Source of the DNA: Nakamurella lactea DSM 19367
Lineage (GTDB): Bacteria; Actinomycetota; Actinomycetes; Mycobacteriales; Nakamurellaceae
Direction of reading: 5' to 3'
Assembly (NCBI RefSeq): GCF_000426645.1
Contig: NZ_AUFT01000008.1
Span: forward strand, 248,001-312,000
Length of the DNA: 64,000 nucleotides
Both the position numbers and the translations under genes were made by a program. Positions 52,953-63,193 of this stretch are shown here, one piece after another. A model generated the notes under the pieces. It made no database searches. It was not told the DNA's origin and saw nothing but the letters and a program-made list of their open reading frames with translations. Numbering within the stretch: position 1 is the stretch's first letter; each line of letters begins with the position of its first letter.

Positions 52953-53624
52953 ATGACGAACAAGCATCAGCACCGGCAGGGCGTCACCGTCATCGGCGCC
53001 GGGTCGGCCGCCGCGACGGTCGACGAGGTCACGATCAATTTGGGCGTCGAGATCCTGCGACCGGACGCCGGTGAGGCGTTCCGGACCGCCGCGGCCACCG
53101 TCAGCAGCCTGCTGTCGGTGCTGGCCGACAACGGCGTCGACGCCCGTTCGGTGCGGACCGCCGACCTGAACCTGGGTCCGCGCACCGACTATCGCGAAGG
53201 CCATGAGGTGCTGCTGGGCTATGCGGCCTCGCAGCGGATGATCGTGCACCTGGAGGCGCTGGGGAACGTCGAGCGGATCCTGTCCGAGGTGGCCGCCAGG
53301 GGCGGCGCCGGCGTGCGGATCGACAGTGTCGTGCTGTCGGCCGGCAATCCGGAGCAGGCCTACCGGGTCGCACGGGATGCCGCGTTCGCGGCTGCCGCCG
53401 AGAAGGCGCAACAGTACGCAGGACTGGCCGGCCGCACCCTCGGTGCGGTGCAAGAGATCAGCGAAAACCCGATGCAACACGCGGTCCCGATGGCAGCGGG
53501 CCTGATGCGGTCCATTCAGAGTGCCGATTCGATGGCGGTGTCCACCGGCGACACCGAGGTGACGGCGACGGTGCAGGTGCGGTGGGGCTTCGCCGACGGA
53601 GCCGACAAACCGCGTCCGGTCTGA
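52953..53624 (+). CDS. SIMPL-domain (DUF541) protein, cytosolic
   Basis: The product has 223 residues with the SIMPL/DUF541 pattern: 'VTVIGAGSAAATVDEVTINLGVEI', 'VSSLLSVLADNGVDARSVRTADLNLGPRTDY' and 'AAFAAAAEKAQQYAGLAGRTLGAVQEI'. Many relatives carry a signal peptide; this one does not. Role is unknown; founding members include a signalling-associated mouse protein and periplasmic bacterial proteins. Confidence 0.88.
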   Translation: MTNKHQHRQGVTVIGAGSAAATVDEVTINLGVEILRPDAGEAFRTAAATVSSLLSVLADNGVDARSVRTADLNLGPRTDYREGHEVLLGYAASQRMIVHLEALGNVERILSEVAARGGAGVRIDSVVLSAGNPEQAYRVARDAAFAAAAEKAQQYAGLAGRTLGAVQEISENPMQHAVPMAAGLMRSIQSADSMAVSTGDTEVTATVQVRWGFADGADKPRPV

Positions 53625-53670
53625 GCGGGGCGACCATCCGTGCTCGACGAAGGTCCGTGCTCGGCGAAAG

Positions 53671-54429
53671 TCAGTGGCCGGCGCCGATATCGGCGATGAT
53701 CACCGTGACGTTGTCCGGGGCGCCGGCGGCCAGGCTCAGCTCGATCAGCCGGTCCGCCGCCGGTTCGGCATCGGTGCCGAGCAGGGCCTCGCGAATCTCG
53801 TCCGCCTCGACATAGTCCGACAGGCCGTCGCTGCACAGCAGGTAACGGTCGCCGATCCGCGGTGCGAAGGTACTGAACGACGGTGAGACGGTGGATCCGT
53901 TCAACGCCTTGAGGATGACGTTGCGGCGTGGGTGATGTGCCGCCTCGTCCGGTGCCAGCAGGCCCTGGTCCACCAGGTGCTGGACGAACGAGTCGTCCTT
54001 GGTGACCTGCTGCAGTTCCGGCTGCTGGTCCGAATGCAGGGTGCCGCCCGGCGCTCCGCCCTGCAGGTAGTAGGCCCGGGAGTCGCCGATCTGGGCGAAC
54101 ACGATCCGCCGGCCGGACCACATCATCACGGTGGCAGTGGTCCCCATCCCCTCCAGTTCGGGGTCGGCCTCCACCTGTTCCAGCAGTGAGTTGGTGCTGC
54201 GTTGCACGGCGTCGGTCAGGATGGCGTACAGATCATCGTCCGGGGATGCGGTCTCCACGCCGGCGAACACCTCGACGACGGTGCGCGATGCGACCTCGCC
54301 GGCGACGCTGCCGCCGACACCGTCGGCGACCAGCAGCAGCCCGCGGCCGATGTGGAACGAGTCCTCGTTGTTCGGCTTCTGCAGGCCGACATGCGTCCGC
54401 CCGACGGCGGCTACCGCGTAGTCCCGCAC
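53671..54429 (-). CDS. PP2C-family serine/threonine protein phosphatase
   Basis: This is a metal-dependent phosphatase, 252 residues. The PP2C motifs are 'GLQKPNNEDSF' (metal Asp), 'LLLVADGVGGSVAGEVASR', 'GMGTTATVMMW', 'FAQIGDSRAYYL', 'LLCSDGLSDYV' and 'GAPDNVTVIIADI'. It has no membrane segment, unlike the PstP of the cell-division cluster. The GTG at 54429 follows AAAGGA. It should reverse Ser/Thr kinase signalling; no kinase gene is adjacent. Confidence 0.92.
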   Translation of the reverse strand: MRDYAVAAVGRTHVGLQKPNNEDSFHIGRGLLLVADGVGGSVAGEVASRTVVEVFAGVETASPDDDLYAILTDAVQRSTNSLLEQVEADPELEGMGTTATVMMWSGRRIVFAQIGDSRAYYLQGGAPGGTLHSDQQPELQQVTKDDSFVQHLVDQGLLAPDEAAHHPRRNVILKALNGSTVSPSFSTFAPRIGDRYLLCSDGLSDYVEADEIREALLGTDAEPAADRLIELSLAAGAPDNVTVIIADIGAGH

Positions 54430-54597
54430 GGGTTCGTCCTTTGCGTCGGGGTCAAACTGAGTCGGCGCCGGACCATCACGTCGCAACGGCGCTGCCCGGT
54501 CTCGCCGGGGAAGCTTAGCGAATGGCCCGCCGTAGGTGCGGCCCCGGCGGGGTCCGGGTGGTTCGCCGAATTCCGAGCGGCGGGCGGAATCTGATAG

Positions 54598-55458
<861 letters not shown>

Positions 55459-55521
55459 CCGACGCGGATTCAGTCAGACTGCGACCGGTTGGTCATTTCG
55501 GGTCGAAAGTCGGCCCTCAGC

Positions 55522-56361
55522 TCAATCTGGCCGCACGCCGGTTGAATCCGCCAGCGACTGTAGGCCGGCGTCGGTCACCGTCAGCTCCCGCGGCTGTGAC
55601 CCTCGTTGTACCCAGCCGCGTCGGACGAAGGCGTCCAGCACGGCGGCGCCGAGAGCGCCGGCCAGGTGGTGTTGTTGTTCCGTCCAGTCCATGCAGAACC
55701 GCAGCGGCGGCCGGCTGCCGGACTCCTGCAGCACCCGGTCAAGGTCGACGCCCCAGTCCGCCAGCCCGGCGCCGGCCGCTCCGCCGAGCCGGTACGGGAT
55801 CTCGGCGACCGGTGCGGAGTACCGGTCGCCGGGCGCGGCGCAGACGCCCGTCAGCCCGTCGGTGCGGACCAGTACGCCCCGATCCACCAGGGTCGCGGTG
55901 ACGGCGACCCCGAACCTTCCGGCCAGATGGTCGTAACAGCTGCGGGCGGCGCGCAGCCGGGCCGCCCTGGTGCTTGCCCGCAATGAGGTGATCGGTCGGG
56001 GTTTCGACAGTGCGGTCAGCGCTTCGAGTGCTTGGGCGACCCGGGGCCCGGCCAGTCGGTAGAAACGGAACCGACCGCTGCGGGTCACCGTCACCAGGCC
56101 GGCATCCAGCAGTCGCGTCAGGTGTCCGCTGACGGTGGCGGCCGACACGCCGGCCTCACTCGCCAACCGGCTGGCCGGCAGTGCCCGTCCGTCGGTCAGG
56201 GCGGACAGCATCCGGGCGCGGGAGGCGTCGGCGAACATCGCGGCCACCTTCGACACGTCGGGGTCGCCGCCGCCGCCCGCCGACCTGGCGCGGCCGGTGA
56301 TCACCTCGATCGGCGCTGCCGGTGGATCGGGCGCTGGGGTCGGTGCGGGTGCTGCGGCCAT
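55522..56361 (-). CDS. ArsR-type HTH regulator
   Basis: The product has 279 residues. A Pro/Ala-rich N-terminus (about 35 residues) precedes the winged helix 'VAAMFADASRARMLSALTDGRALPASRLASEAGVSAATVSGHLTRLLDAGLVTV'. The C-terminal 150 residues form an effector-like domain with several Cys residues ('SCYDHLAGRFG', 'LTGVCAAPGDRY', 'RFCMDWTEQQHHLAGALGAAVLDAFVRRGWVQR'). The last part is shared by a family of actinobacterial ArsR-like regulators. It is divergent from the MFS pump 66 bases away and likely represses it. Confidence 0.88.
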   Translation of the reverse strand: MAAAPAPTPAPDPPAAPIEVITGRARSAGGGGDPDVSKVAAMFADASRARMLSALTDGRALPASRLASEAGVSAATVSGHLTRLLDAGLVTVTRSGRFRFYRLAGPRVAQALEALTALSKPRPITSLRASTRAARLRAARSCYDHLAGRFGVAVTATLVDRGVLVRTDGLTGVCAAPGDRYSAPVAEIPYRLGGAAGAGLADWGVDLDRVLQESGSRPPLRFCMDWTEQQHHLAGALGAAVLDAFVRRGWVQRGSQPRELTVTDAGLQSLADSTGVRPD

Positions 56362-56382
56362 GCGAACCAGTGTGCCCCGACG

Positions 56383-56406
56383 ATGCTTCGGCGGCCGGCG
56401 AAGTAT
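56383..56406. promoter_or_regulatory. inverted repeat between ArsR-type and MFS genes
   Basis: ATGCTTCG and CGAAGTAT form arms with one mismatch around an 8-base GC-rich centre. It sits midway between the divergent starts, where an ArsR-type dimer would be expected to bind. Confidence 0.5.
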
Positions 56407-56426
56407 CTGGCGTCCACACTCGGCGG

Positions 56427-57866
56427 GTGCAAGAACCCACCACCCAGGTGGCCCGGTCGCCGTTGCCGGCCGCGACCACCTCGCCTGCGCCGATCGGCAT
56501 CGCGCTGCCGCTGCTGTTGACCCTGTGCTCCGGAATGTTCCTGGTGCTGCTGGACGTCTCCGTGGTGAATGTGGCGCTGCCATCGATCGGCCGGTCACTG
56601 GGTGCCGGGCCGGCGGCCCTGTCGTGGGTGGTGGATGCCTACACGGTGAGCATCGCGGGCTTGCTGCTGCTGGCCGGCGGCCTGGCCGATCGGGCAAACC
56701 CGTTGCGGGTGTTCGGCTTCGGCCTGCTGCTGTTCGCGGCCGGATCGACGATCTGCGCGGTCGCGCCGGGTATCGCGACCTTGCTGGCCGGGCGCGCGGT
56801 CCAGGGCGCGGGCGGTGCCGCACTGCTGCCCGCCAGCCTGGCAGCGATCACCAGGCTGGTGCCGGGTCCGGCCGCCCGCGCCCGGACTCTCGGTGTGTGG
56901 TCCGGGATTTCGGCGCTGGCGCTTCCGGCCGGGCCGTTGCTCGGCGGACTGATCGTCGCCGGGATCGGTTGGCGATGGATCTTCGCGATCAACCTGCCGG
57001 TGGTCGCGGCGGCACTGCTCGGCAGCTGGTTCGGCCGGCACGCGACGTCACGCCCGGTCCGCACCGCTGCGCCGCGACCGGATCTGGCCGGGGCGGTCAC
57101 CGGCGGCGGATGCCTGGCGCTGCTGGTCTCCGGCGTCATCCGCATCGGTCACTCCGGATGGGGCAGCATGGCGGCGCTGCTGCTGATCGGATCGGCCCTG
57201 CTGTTGCTGGCGTTTCTGGCTGTCGAACGGCGGGTGGCCCAACCACTGCTGCCGATCGCGGTGTTCCGGGTACGGCCGTTCACCGGTGCCGTCCTCGGGT
57301 CGCTGAGCATGAACCTGGTCTGCAACGGGGTGCTGTTCGTGACGACCCTCGCCCTGCAGGTGGTCCACGGCCTGGACCCGTTGCAGGCCGGTCTGACGAT
57401 GCTGCCCCTGCTGGTGCCGTTGGTGGCGCTGCCACCGCTGGCGGGCCGTCGGATTGCCCGGAACGGCCCGCTGGGCACGTTGGTCGTCAGCTTTGCCCTG
57501 GCGGCGCCGAGTGTGGGGTGTCTGTCGCTGTTGGGGACGGACTCCGTCTGGGCCTGGTGGGTCCCGCTGTTCGGTATCGGCCTCGCGCTCGGCGGGTTGA
57601 CGCCGGCGCTGGTCACGATGACGGTTGCGGCGGTGCCGGGGCGCGCCGGACTGGCCGGCGGGGTGAACAATGCGGCCCGGCAGACCGGCACCGCGCTGGG
57701 GGTCGCGCTCTTCGGTGCCATCGCTGGAGACCCCTTGCGCGGCAGTGAGTTTCTCGACCGCTTGATCTGGTGCGCGGCGGTCGGTGCCGCACTGTTCACG
57801 CTCGCGCTGGTGATGTCGGCCCGGGCCCTGGTGGTCCGTCGCGGTGGCCTATCGTTGCCGGAATGA
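56427..57866 (+). CDS. MFS transporter, DHA2-like multidrug exporter
   Basis: This is a 14-segment drug:proton antiporter of the EmrB/QacA type, 479 residues. Characteristic blocks are 'LDVSVVNVALPSIGRSLGAGPAALSWVVDAYTVSIAGLLLLAGGLADR' (motif D1 and A) and 'GRAVQGAGGAALLPASLAAI' (motif B/C region). The GTG at 56427 was chosen because it leaves a short natural tail before the first segment. Its stop overlaps the aminotransferase start by 4 bases, linking export or import to amino acid metabolism. Confidence 0.9.
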   Translation: MQEPTTQVARSPLPAATTSPAPIGIALPLLLTLCSGMFLVLLDVSVVNVALPSIGRSLGAGPAALSWVVDAYTVSIAGLLLLAGGLADRANPLRVFGFGLLLFAAGSTICAVAPGIATLLAGRAVQGAGGAALLPASLAAITRLVPGPAARARTLGVWSGISALALPAGPLLGGLIVAGIGWRWIFAINLPVVAAALLGSWFGRHATSRPVRTAAPRPDLAGAVTGGGCLALLVSGVIRIGHSGWGSMAALLLIGSALLLLAFLAVERRVAQPLLPIAVFRVRPFTGAVLGSLSMNLVCNGVLFVTTLALQVVHGLDPLQAGLTMLPLLVPLVALPPLAGRRIARNGPLGTLVVSFALAAPSVGCLSLLGTDSVWAWWVPLFGIGLALGGLTPALVTMTVAAVPGRAGLAGGVNNAARQTGTALGVALFGAIAGDPLRGSEFLDRLIWCAAVGAALFTLALVMSARALVVRRGGLSLPE

Positions 57867-59023
57867 CGGTGTCGCGACTGCAACACATCCCCGGGATCGG
57901 GGTCAATCAGCTCGGCGATCGGGCCGATGCCGAGCACGATCCGGACATGCTCCGGCTGGAGAATCTGGACACCGACCTGCCACCACCGGCGGTGGCGCTG
58001 GCGGCGACCCGCCGGGCGGTTGACGACGATGCGGCGAACAGCTATCTGCCGTTCGAGGGGCTGCTCTCGTTGAGAACTGCTGCTGCGGAACACGTTTCAC
58101 GAATCTCGGGCGTCGGCTACGACCCGGTGACGGAGTGCGTGAGTGTTGCCGGCGGGTTGAACGGTGTGCTGAACGCGCTGCTGGCGACGGTCGAACCGGG
58201 CCAGCAGGTGGTGATCTCCGATCCGATCTACGCGGGGTTGATCAACCGAATCCGGTTGGTCGGCGGCGTCCCGCGCCATGTCGCTGCCCGACCGACCGAC
58301 ACCGGCTGGCAGACCGACCCGGACGAACTGGCGGCCGCCATCGGACCCGACACCGCCGCCGTGCTGCTGATGGGACCGGCGATGCCGACTGGTGCGCTGC
58401 TCACCGCCGCGCATCTGGCAGCGATCGCCGGACCGGTCAACGAACATGGCGCCTGGGTGATCTACGACGCCGCGATGGAGCGCATCCGGTTCGACGGATC
58501 GCCGCCGGTGCACCCGGCGGCGCACCCCGGCCTGGCCGGGCGGACGATCACGGTCGGGTCGGCGTCCAAGGAGTTGCGGATGATCGGCTGGCGGGTCGGC
58601 TGGGTGGTCGGACCGGCGCCGATCATGACGGACATCGCGCTGGTCGGGATGGCCAACGTGGTGTGCCAGGTGGGCATCGCGCAGGACGCGGTGGCCGCCG
58701 CGCTGACCGCCCCGGATGCCGACGCCGACATCACCTCCGCCACCGAGACCTGGCGCCGCCGCGCCGATCTCATCGTCGACCAGCTCGCCGACTACCCGCT
58801 GATCCGACCGGACGGCGGTTGGTCACTGCTGATCGACACCACCGAACTCGGAATGACCCCGGCGCAGGCCTCGGATCGGCTGTTCGACCTCGGGCGGGTC
58901 GCCGCCACCCCGATGGGCGGCTGGGGACCCAGCGGCGACCGCTACCTCCGGCTCGTCTTCGCCAACGAGCCGGTGGAGCGGCTGACGGATCTGCGGGATC
59001 GTTTCGTGCGCGCTCTCGGCTGA
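57863..59023 (+). CDS. PLP-dependent aminotransferase, class I/II
   Basis: This is an aspartate-aminotransferase-fold enzyme, 386 residues. 'NSYLPFEGLLSLRTAAAEHVSR' and 'VSVAGGLNGVLNALLATVEPGQQVVISDPIYAG' lead to the PLP Lys in 'TVGSASKELRMIGWRVGWVVGP'. The usual Asp/Tyr pair is seen in 'WVIYDAAMER'. The Asn-Pro-x-Gly segment is replaced by 'GPAMPTGALL'. Substrate is unknown. Translational coupling to the MFS pump suggests that the pump handles its substrate or product. Confidence 0.9.
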   Translation: MTVSRLQHIPGIGVNQLGDRADAEHDPDMLRLENLDTDLPPPAVALAATRRAVDDDAANSYLPFEGLLSLRTAAAEHVSRISGVGYDPVTECVSVAGGLNGVLNALLATVEPGQQVVISDPIYAGLINRIRLVGGVPRHVAARPTDTGWQTDPDELAAAIGPDTAAVLLMGPAMPTGALLTAAHLAAIAGPVNEHGAWVIYDAAMERIRFDGSPPVHPAAHPGLAGRTITVGSASKELRMIGWRVGWVVGPAPIMTDIALVGMANVVCQVGIAQDAVAAALTAPDADADITSATETWRRRADLIVDQLADYPLIRPDGGWSLLIDTTELGMTPAQASDRLFDLGRVAATPMGGWGPSGDRYLRLVFANEPVERLTDLRDRFVRALG

Positions 59024-59113
59024 CCGCGCTCGTCGCGGACGCACATCGCCACCGGGGAGAATCGTGCTGACGGACCATGTTCTGCGACGCGTCGGCGGAT
59101 AGCGTCACCGACC

Positions 59114-60538
59114 ATGGCCCCGACTCCGCAGAACCCGCCCGCTGTTGCTACCACCGACGCTGACCTGCAGGCGGACCTGCAGGAATTCCTGGGCGCGGCC
59201 GCCGCTGATCTGGGCGTTCCGGGTGCCGCCGTCGGTATCACCTACCGCGGCGTCGACACGGTCGCGGTGACCGGCGTGACCAGCCTGGCAGATCCGTTGC
59301 CGATCGATGCCGACACGTTGTTCATGATCGGTTCGACCTCCAAGACATACACCGCGACGCTGGCCATGTCGCTCGTCCAGCAGGGACTGCTGGACCTGGA
59401 CCGACCGGTGCACGAGTACCTGCCGGACGTGCTGGCCTGCCCGCCGGAACTGCGCGAGCAGCGGGCCGCCGTCCGGGTGTGCGACCTGTTCACGCACACC
59501 GCGGGATGGGTGGGCGACGTGTACTTCGACGCCGGGCCAGGCGACGACGCGCTGGCCAGGGCCGTGCACGAGCAGCTGCCGACGGTGCCGCAGCACACCG
59601 CTCCTGGCAACAGGGCCTCCTACAACAATCTGTCGATGGTCGTCGCCGCTCGGCTGGTGGAAGTGCTGGCAGGCGGTAGCTATGAAGCCCTGCTCCGCAG
59701 TCGCGTGTTGGAGCCGATCGGGTTGACCAACACCTTCCTGTTCCCGGCCGAGGTAGCCAACCGGCGCCACGCGGTGGGGCACCGGGAGGTGGCCGGGCGG
59801 CAGGTTCCGATGCCGGACTGGCCGCTGCCGCGCTGCTTCACCCCCACCGGCGGCGTGCTGTCCAGCGTGCGCGACCAGTTGGCGTACGCGAGGTTCCAGC
59901 TGACCGGCCGGGGCGCCGGCGACCCGCCGATCGACGACACGACCCGGGAAATGATGCGGCGCCCACGGAGCACGATGAATCCTGCACAGCAGGTCGGCAT
60001 CAACTGGCTGCTGCGGGAACGCGCCGGCCTGCAGCTGGTCGCGCACGGCGGAAACGTTTCCTACCTACAACTGTCGGCGTTCGCGATGGTGCCGGAGGCG
60101 GAGTTTGCGGTGAGCACGCTGACCAATGCACGTCCCGGTGAGAAGCTCGGCGGCAGAGTATTGGATTGGGCGCTGCAGCGGGTGCTCGGCGCACAGGCGA
60201 CACCACTGCCGACCGTGCCGCCCCCGGGCGATCTGGCTGAGCTGGTGGGCGACTACGGCACCGGCGACGCGTTCGTCGCGGTCCGCGAAGGTGCCGGTGC
60301 GCTGACCGTCCAGACCCGCTATCCGGCCGAACCATCGCTGGACGGCCCCGTGCTCCCGGCGCACTTCATCGGCCCTGACCTGTTGGCCACGAACGAGGAT
60401 CCAGCAGAGCCGGGCGGGGTGTTCCTGCGCGACGCCGATGGGCGCGTGGATGCGCTGCGCTGGAGCCTGCGGCTGGGTAACCGGCTGCCGACCGACTCGG
60501 CCTCGCCCGACAGCACAGCAGGGCCGGGTGACCGGTAG
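59114..60538 (+). CDS. serine hydrolase of the beta-lactamase/D-aminopeptidase fold
   Basis: This is a class C beta-lactamase-fold enzyme (S12-type), 474 residues, without a signal peptide. Ser-x-x-Lys is at residues 74-77 ('GSTSKTY'), Tyr-x-Asn is in 'RASYNNLS', and the HAGG-like motif is in 'VAHGGNVSYL'. A C-terminal domain of about 120 residues follows ('LAELVGDYGTGDAFV'), as in D-aminopeptidases and esterases of this group. It probably acts in the cytosol on D-peptides, amides or esters. A TAGCGT box lies eight bases before the ATG. Short repeats of GCGACCGGTAGGCC run through its stop codon. Confidence 0.9.
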   Translation: MAPTPQNPPAVATTDADLQADLQEFLGAAAADLGVPGAAVGITYRGVDTVAVTGVTSLADPLPIDADTLFMIGSTSKTYTATLAMSLVQQGLLDLDRPVHEYLPDVLACPPELREQRAAVRVCDLFTHTAGWVGDVYFDAGPGDDALARAVHEQLPTVPQHTAPGNRASYNNLSMVVAARLVEVLAGGSYEALLRSRVLEPIGLTNTFLFPAEVANRRHAVGHREVAGRQVPMPDWPLPRCFTPTGGVLSSVRDQLAYARFQLTGRGAGDPPIDDTTREMMRRPRSTMNPAQQVGINWLLRERAGLQLVAHGGNVSYLQLSAFAMVPEAEFAVSTLTNARPGEKLGGRVLDWALQRVLGAQATPLPTVPPPGDLAELVGDYGTGDAFVAVREGAGALTVQTRYPAEPSLDGPVLPAHFIGPDLLATNEDPAEPGGVFLRDADGRVDALRWSLRLGNRLPTDSASPDSTAGPGDR

Positions 60539-60717
60539 GCCCGGGCGACCGGTAGGCCTGGCGACCGGCGCCGAACCGGCCGTGGCACGGTGGGTCTGGC
60601 GATCCGTGGGGGCGAAGTCGATCCCGCCGGGCGATGTCGGACTGCCCCAAGTCCGTGCGCCGCTTTGGTGGTCGTCGACCATGAGTGGGCGGCCGGACCG
60701 GATTAGCGTGCTGAACC

Positions 60718-62172
60718 ATGCAGACATCTACCTTGACCGCGGACTCGTCGGCGGATCGATCGGCGGAACTCTCGGCACGACTCGCCGACCGGCTGGACGA
60801 GTTCGACCTGCCCGGCGCCGCGTTCGCGTTCGCCCGGGGCGACGAGTTGGTGCAGGGCGCGGCAGGAGTGCTCAGCCGGACCACCGGTCTGGCGGCCACG
60901 CCGGACAGCTGGTTCCAGATCGGCTCGATCACCAAACTGTTCACGGGCACCATGGTGATGCAGTTGGTCGACGATGGCCTGGTGGACCTGGACCAGCCGG
61001 TGCGGGGCTATCTGCCGGACTTCGACGCCGGTGACGAGGCTGCTTCATCCTCGATCACCGTGCGGCAGCTGCTGACCCACACCAGTGGCCTGCAGGGGGA
61101 CTACTTCGCCGACTTCGGCCGGGGCAGCGATGCGGTGCGTCGCTACGTTCACTCGCTGGCCGACGTCGGGATGCTGCACGAACCCGGTTCGCGTTTCTCG
61201 TACTGCAATAGCGGGTTCAGTGTGCTCGGCCTTCTGCTGGAGACCCTGCGCGGCAACGACTTCGACAGCATTCTGACCGAGCGACTGCTGCGACCGCTCG
61301 GCATCGCCGGCGGCACGCTGGCCGAGCAGGCGATGCTGCACCGCGCCGCGGTCGGCCATGTCGACGGCCCGGACGGCAGCCCCGTGGTGCCAGCGGGAGC
61401 CTGGGCCATCCCGTATTCCGCCGGGCCGGCCGGGGCCACCCCATTCATGTCCCCGGCCGGCCTGGTCTCCTTCGTTCGGATGCACCTGGCAGGTGGGTTG
61501 GCCACCGACGGCACCCGGGTGCTGTCCGAGGAGTCGGTCGCCGCCATGCAGCGCATGCAGGTGGCCCTGCCCGATCGATGGCCGGTGCGCGGTATCGGCA
61601 TGCCGTGGGCGCTGTATCCCTGGGGCGATTCGACCGTTCTCGGCCACGATGGCGGCACGTTGGGCCAGTACTCCTTCCTACGGGTGCATCCGGACACCGG
61701 GGCGATCGCCGTGCTGCTGACCAACGGCCCCGGCGGGGCTGCGGTGTTCCGCCGGTTCGGCCAACCGCTGTTCGCCGAACTGACCGGCCTGACCGAGCCG
61801 GAGCCGCTGGTGCCACCGGAGAATCCGCCCGCCGTCGACGTGCGCCCGCTGGTCGGCCGGTACGCGCACCACGGCGTCACCATCGATCTCGGCGTCGGGG
61901 GCGAGTCGCCGGCCATGGACGACCGGGCCGCAGCCACGGTGACCACCGTGCCGGAACCCAACCAGGCACTGGGTGAGGGTGGAGAGTCCCAGGTCCGTTC
62001 CCTGGTGCCGCTGTATCAGGACGGATCGGCCTTGGCACTGATCAGTGCCGAACCCGAGCACGGTTCGTACCTGCCGGTGTTGGCCGACCTGTCCGCCGCA
62101 GGACTGACACCGGACGGGCATCCTCGCCATCTGTTGCTCGGCAGCCGCGTGTTCGCCAGGACCAGCGGATGA
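60718..62172 (+). CDS. serine hydrolase of the beta-lactamase fold (paralogue)
   Basis: This is a second S12-type hydrolase, 484 residues, no signal peptide. Ser-x-x-Lys is at 70-73 ('GSITKLF'), Tyr-x-Asn is in 'SYCNSGFSVLG', and 'GHDGGTLGQYSFLR' supplies the HxG-like third motif. Its C-terminal beta domain differs from that of its neighbour. A TAGCGT box eight bases before the ATG suggests its own promoter with almost no leader. Placed next to an N-succinylamino acid racemase, it may be a D-aminopeptidase or deacylase. Confidence 0.9.
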   Translation: MQTSTLTADSSADRSAELSARLADRLDEFDLPGAAFAFARGDELVQGAAGVLSRTTGLAATPDSWFQIGSITKLFTGTMVMQLVDDGLVDLDQPVRGYLPDFDAGDEAASSSITVRQLLTHTSGLQGDYFADFGRGSDAVRRYVHSLADVGMLHEPGSRFSYCNSGFSVLGLLLETLRGNDFDSILTERLLRPLGIAGGTLAEQAMLHRAAVGHVDGPDGSPVVPAGAWAIPYSAGPAGATPFMSPAGLVSFVRMHLAGGLATDGTRVLSEESVAAMQRMQVALPDRWPVRGIGMPWALYPWGDSTVLGHDGGTLGQYSFLRVHPDTGAIAVLLTNGPGGAAVFRRFGQPLFAELTGLTEPEPLVPPENPPAVDVRPLVGRYAHHGVTIDLGVGGESPAMDDRAAATVTTVPEPNQALGEGGESQVRSLVPLYQDGSALALISAEPEHGSYLPVLADLSAAGLTPDGHPRHLLLGSRVFARTSG

Positions 62173-62272
62173 ACACTTCCGCGCTGCCGTCGTCGCGCGG
62201 AACCAAACTCTCGCGGCAGGATCGGCTGTCGCAACGATGTGACGACGTCCGGATCACGGCACGCTGAACCTT

Positions 62273-63193
62273 GTGAGTAGCAGCGTGGCCGAGGGCGTCG
62301 ACCCGGGCCGGCCCCCGCGCCAGGACCCGGCGCGCGACGCCGGGGCCGCCGGCGCCGAAGCGGCCGGCGCTACCGAACGCACCGGTGCCGCGGTGCGGGC
62401 CGGGATGCTGGTCGCCGAGGTCGGAGCGCGCAACGGGGTGCGAGCGACCGCGCTCATCGACCCTGCCGAGCACCGCGCGGCATCGGCCGTGCTGCAACGG
62501 ATCTGGGGTCATCCGGACGGCGCGCCGCTGCCGCCGGAGATGCTGCGGGCATTCGCCTACACCGGGAACTACGTCGGCGCCGTGCTGGACGGGAACCGGA
62601 TCGTCGGGGTCTCCACTGCATTCCGAACGGACCACGGTGTACTGCACTCGCACATCGCCGGTGTGCTGGCCGAGTACCGTGGCCGGTCGATCGGCTACCT
62701 GCTCAAGCTGCACCAGCGGGCCTGGGCGCTGGAACACGGGATCGGTTCCATCGCCTGGACGTTCGACCCGCTGATCCGGCGCAACGCGCACTTCAACCTG
62801 GTCAAACTCGGAGCCGCAGCCACCGACTACCTCTGCGACTTCTACGGAGAGATGACGGACCAGATCAACGTCGGTGAGCGCAGCGACCGGCTGTTGGTGG
62901 AATGGGATCTCCTCGGACCCGTACCCGGCCGGCCGATCGCGCCGGAGCCGGACGCTGTCAGGGTGCTGGACCTGGACGAGCACGGCGGACCGGTCCGCCG
63001 ACCCGGTTCCGACACCGATCGGCTGCTGCAGGTTCCGCTCGACATGGAGGCGTTGCGTCGCAAGGACCCTGCGCTGGGCGGACGCTGGCGGATGGCGTTG
63101 CGGGCGACGTTCACCGAGGCGTTCGACGACGGCCACCGGATCGTCGGAATGGATGACAACAATGCCTACATCACCCGGAAGGAGCGACCGTGA
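62273..63193 (+). CDS. GNAT-family acyltransferase, coupled to amino acid racemase
   Basis: The product has 306 residues. An Ala/Pro-rich tail of about 40 residues precedes the catalytic part: 'ALPPEMLRAFAYTGNYVGAVLDGNRIVGVSTAF', the acyl-CoA loop in 'SHIAGVLAEYRGRSIGYLLKLHQRAWALEHGIGSIAWTFDPLIRRNAHFNLVKLGA'. This is the type of GNAT protein that sits next to N-succinylamino acid racemases and in Geobacillus succinylates D-amino acids. GTG 62273 lacks a ribosome site; an internal ATG near residue 45 is an alternative. Its stop overlaps the racemase GTG by 4 bases. Confidence 0.85.
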   Translation: MSSSVAEGVDPGRPPRQDPARDAGAAGAEAAGATERTGAAVRAGMLVAEVGARNGVRATALIDPAEHRAASAVLQRIWGHPDGAPLPPEMLRAFAYTGNYVGAVLDGNRIVGVSTAFRTDHGVLHSHIAGVLAEYRGRSIGYLLKLHQRAWALEHGIGSIAWTFDPLIRRNAHFNLVKLGAAATDYLCDFYGEMTDQINVGERSDRLLVEWDLLGPVPGRPIAPEPDAVRVLDLDEHGGPVRRPGSDTDRLLQVPLDMEALRRKDPALGGRWRMALRATFTEAFDDGHRIVGMDDNNAYITRKERP

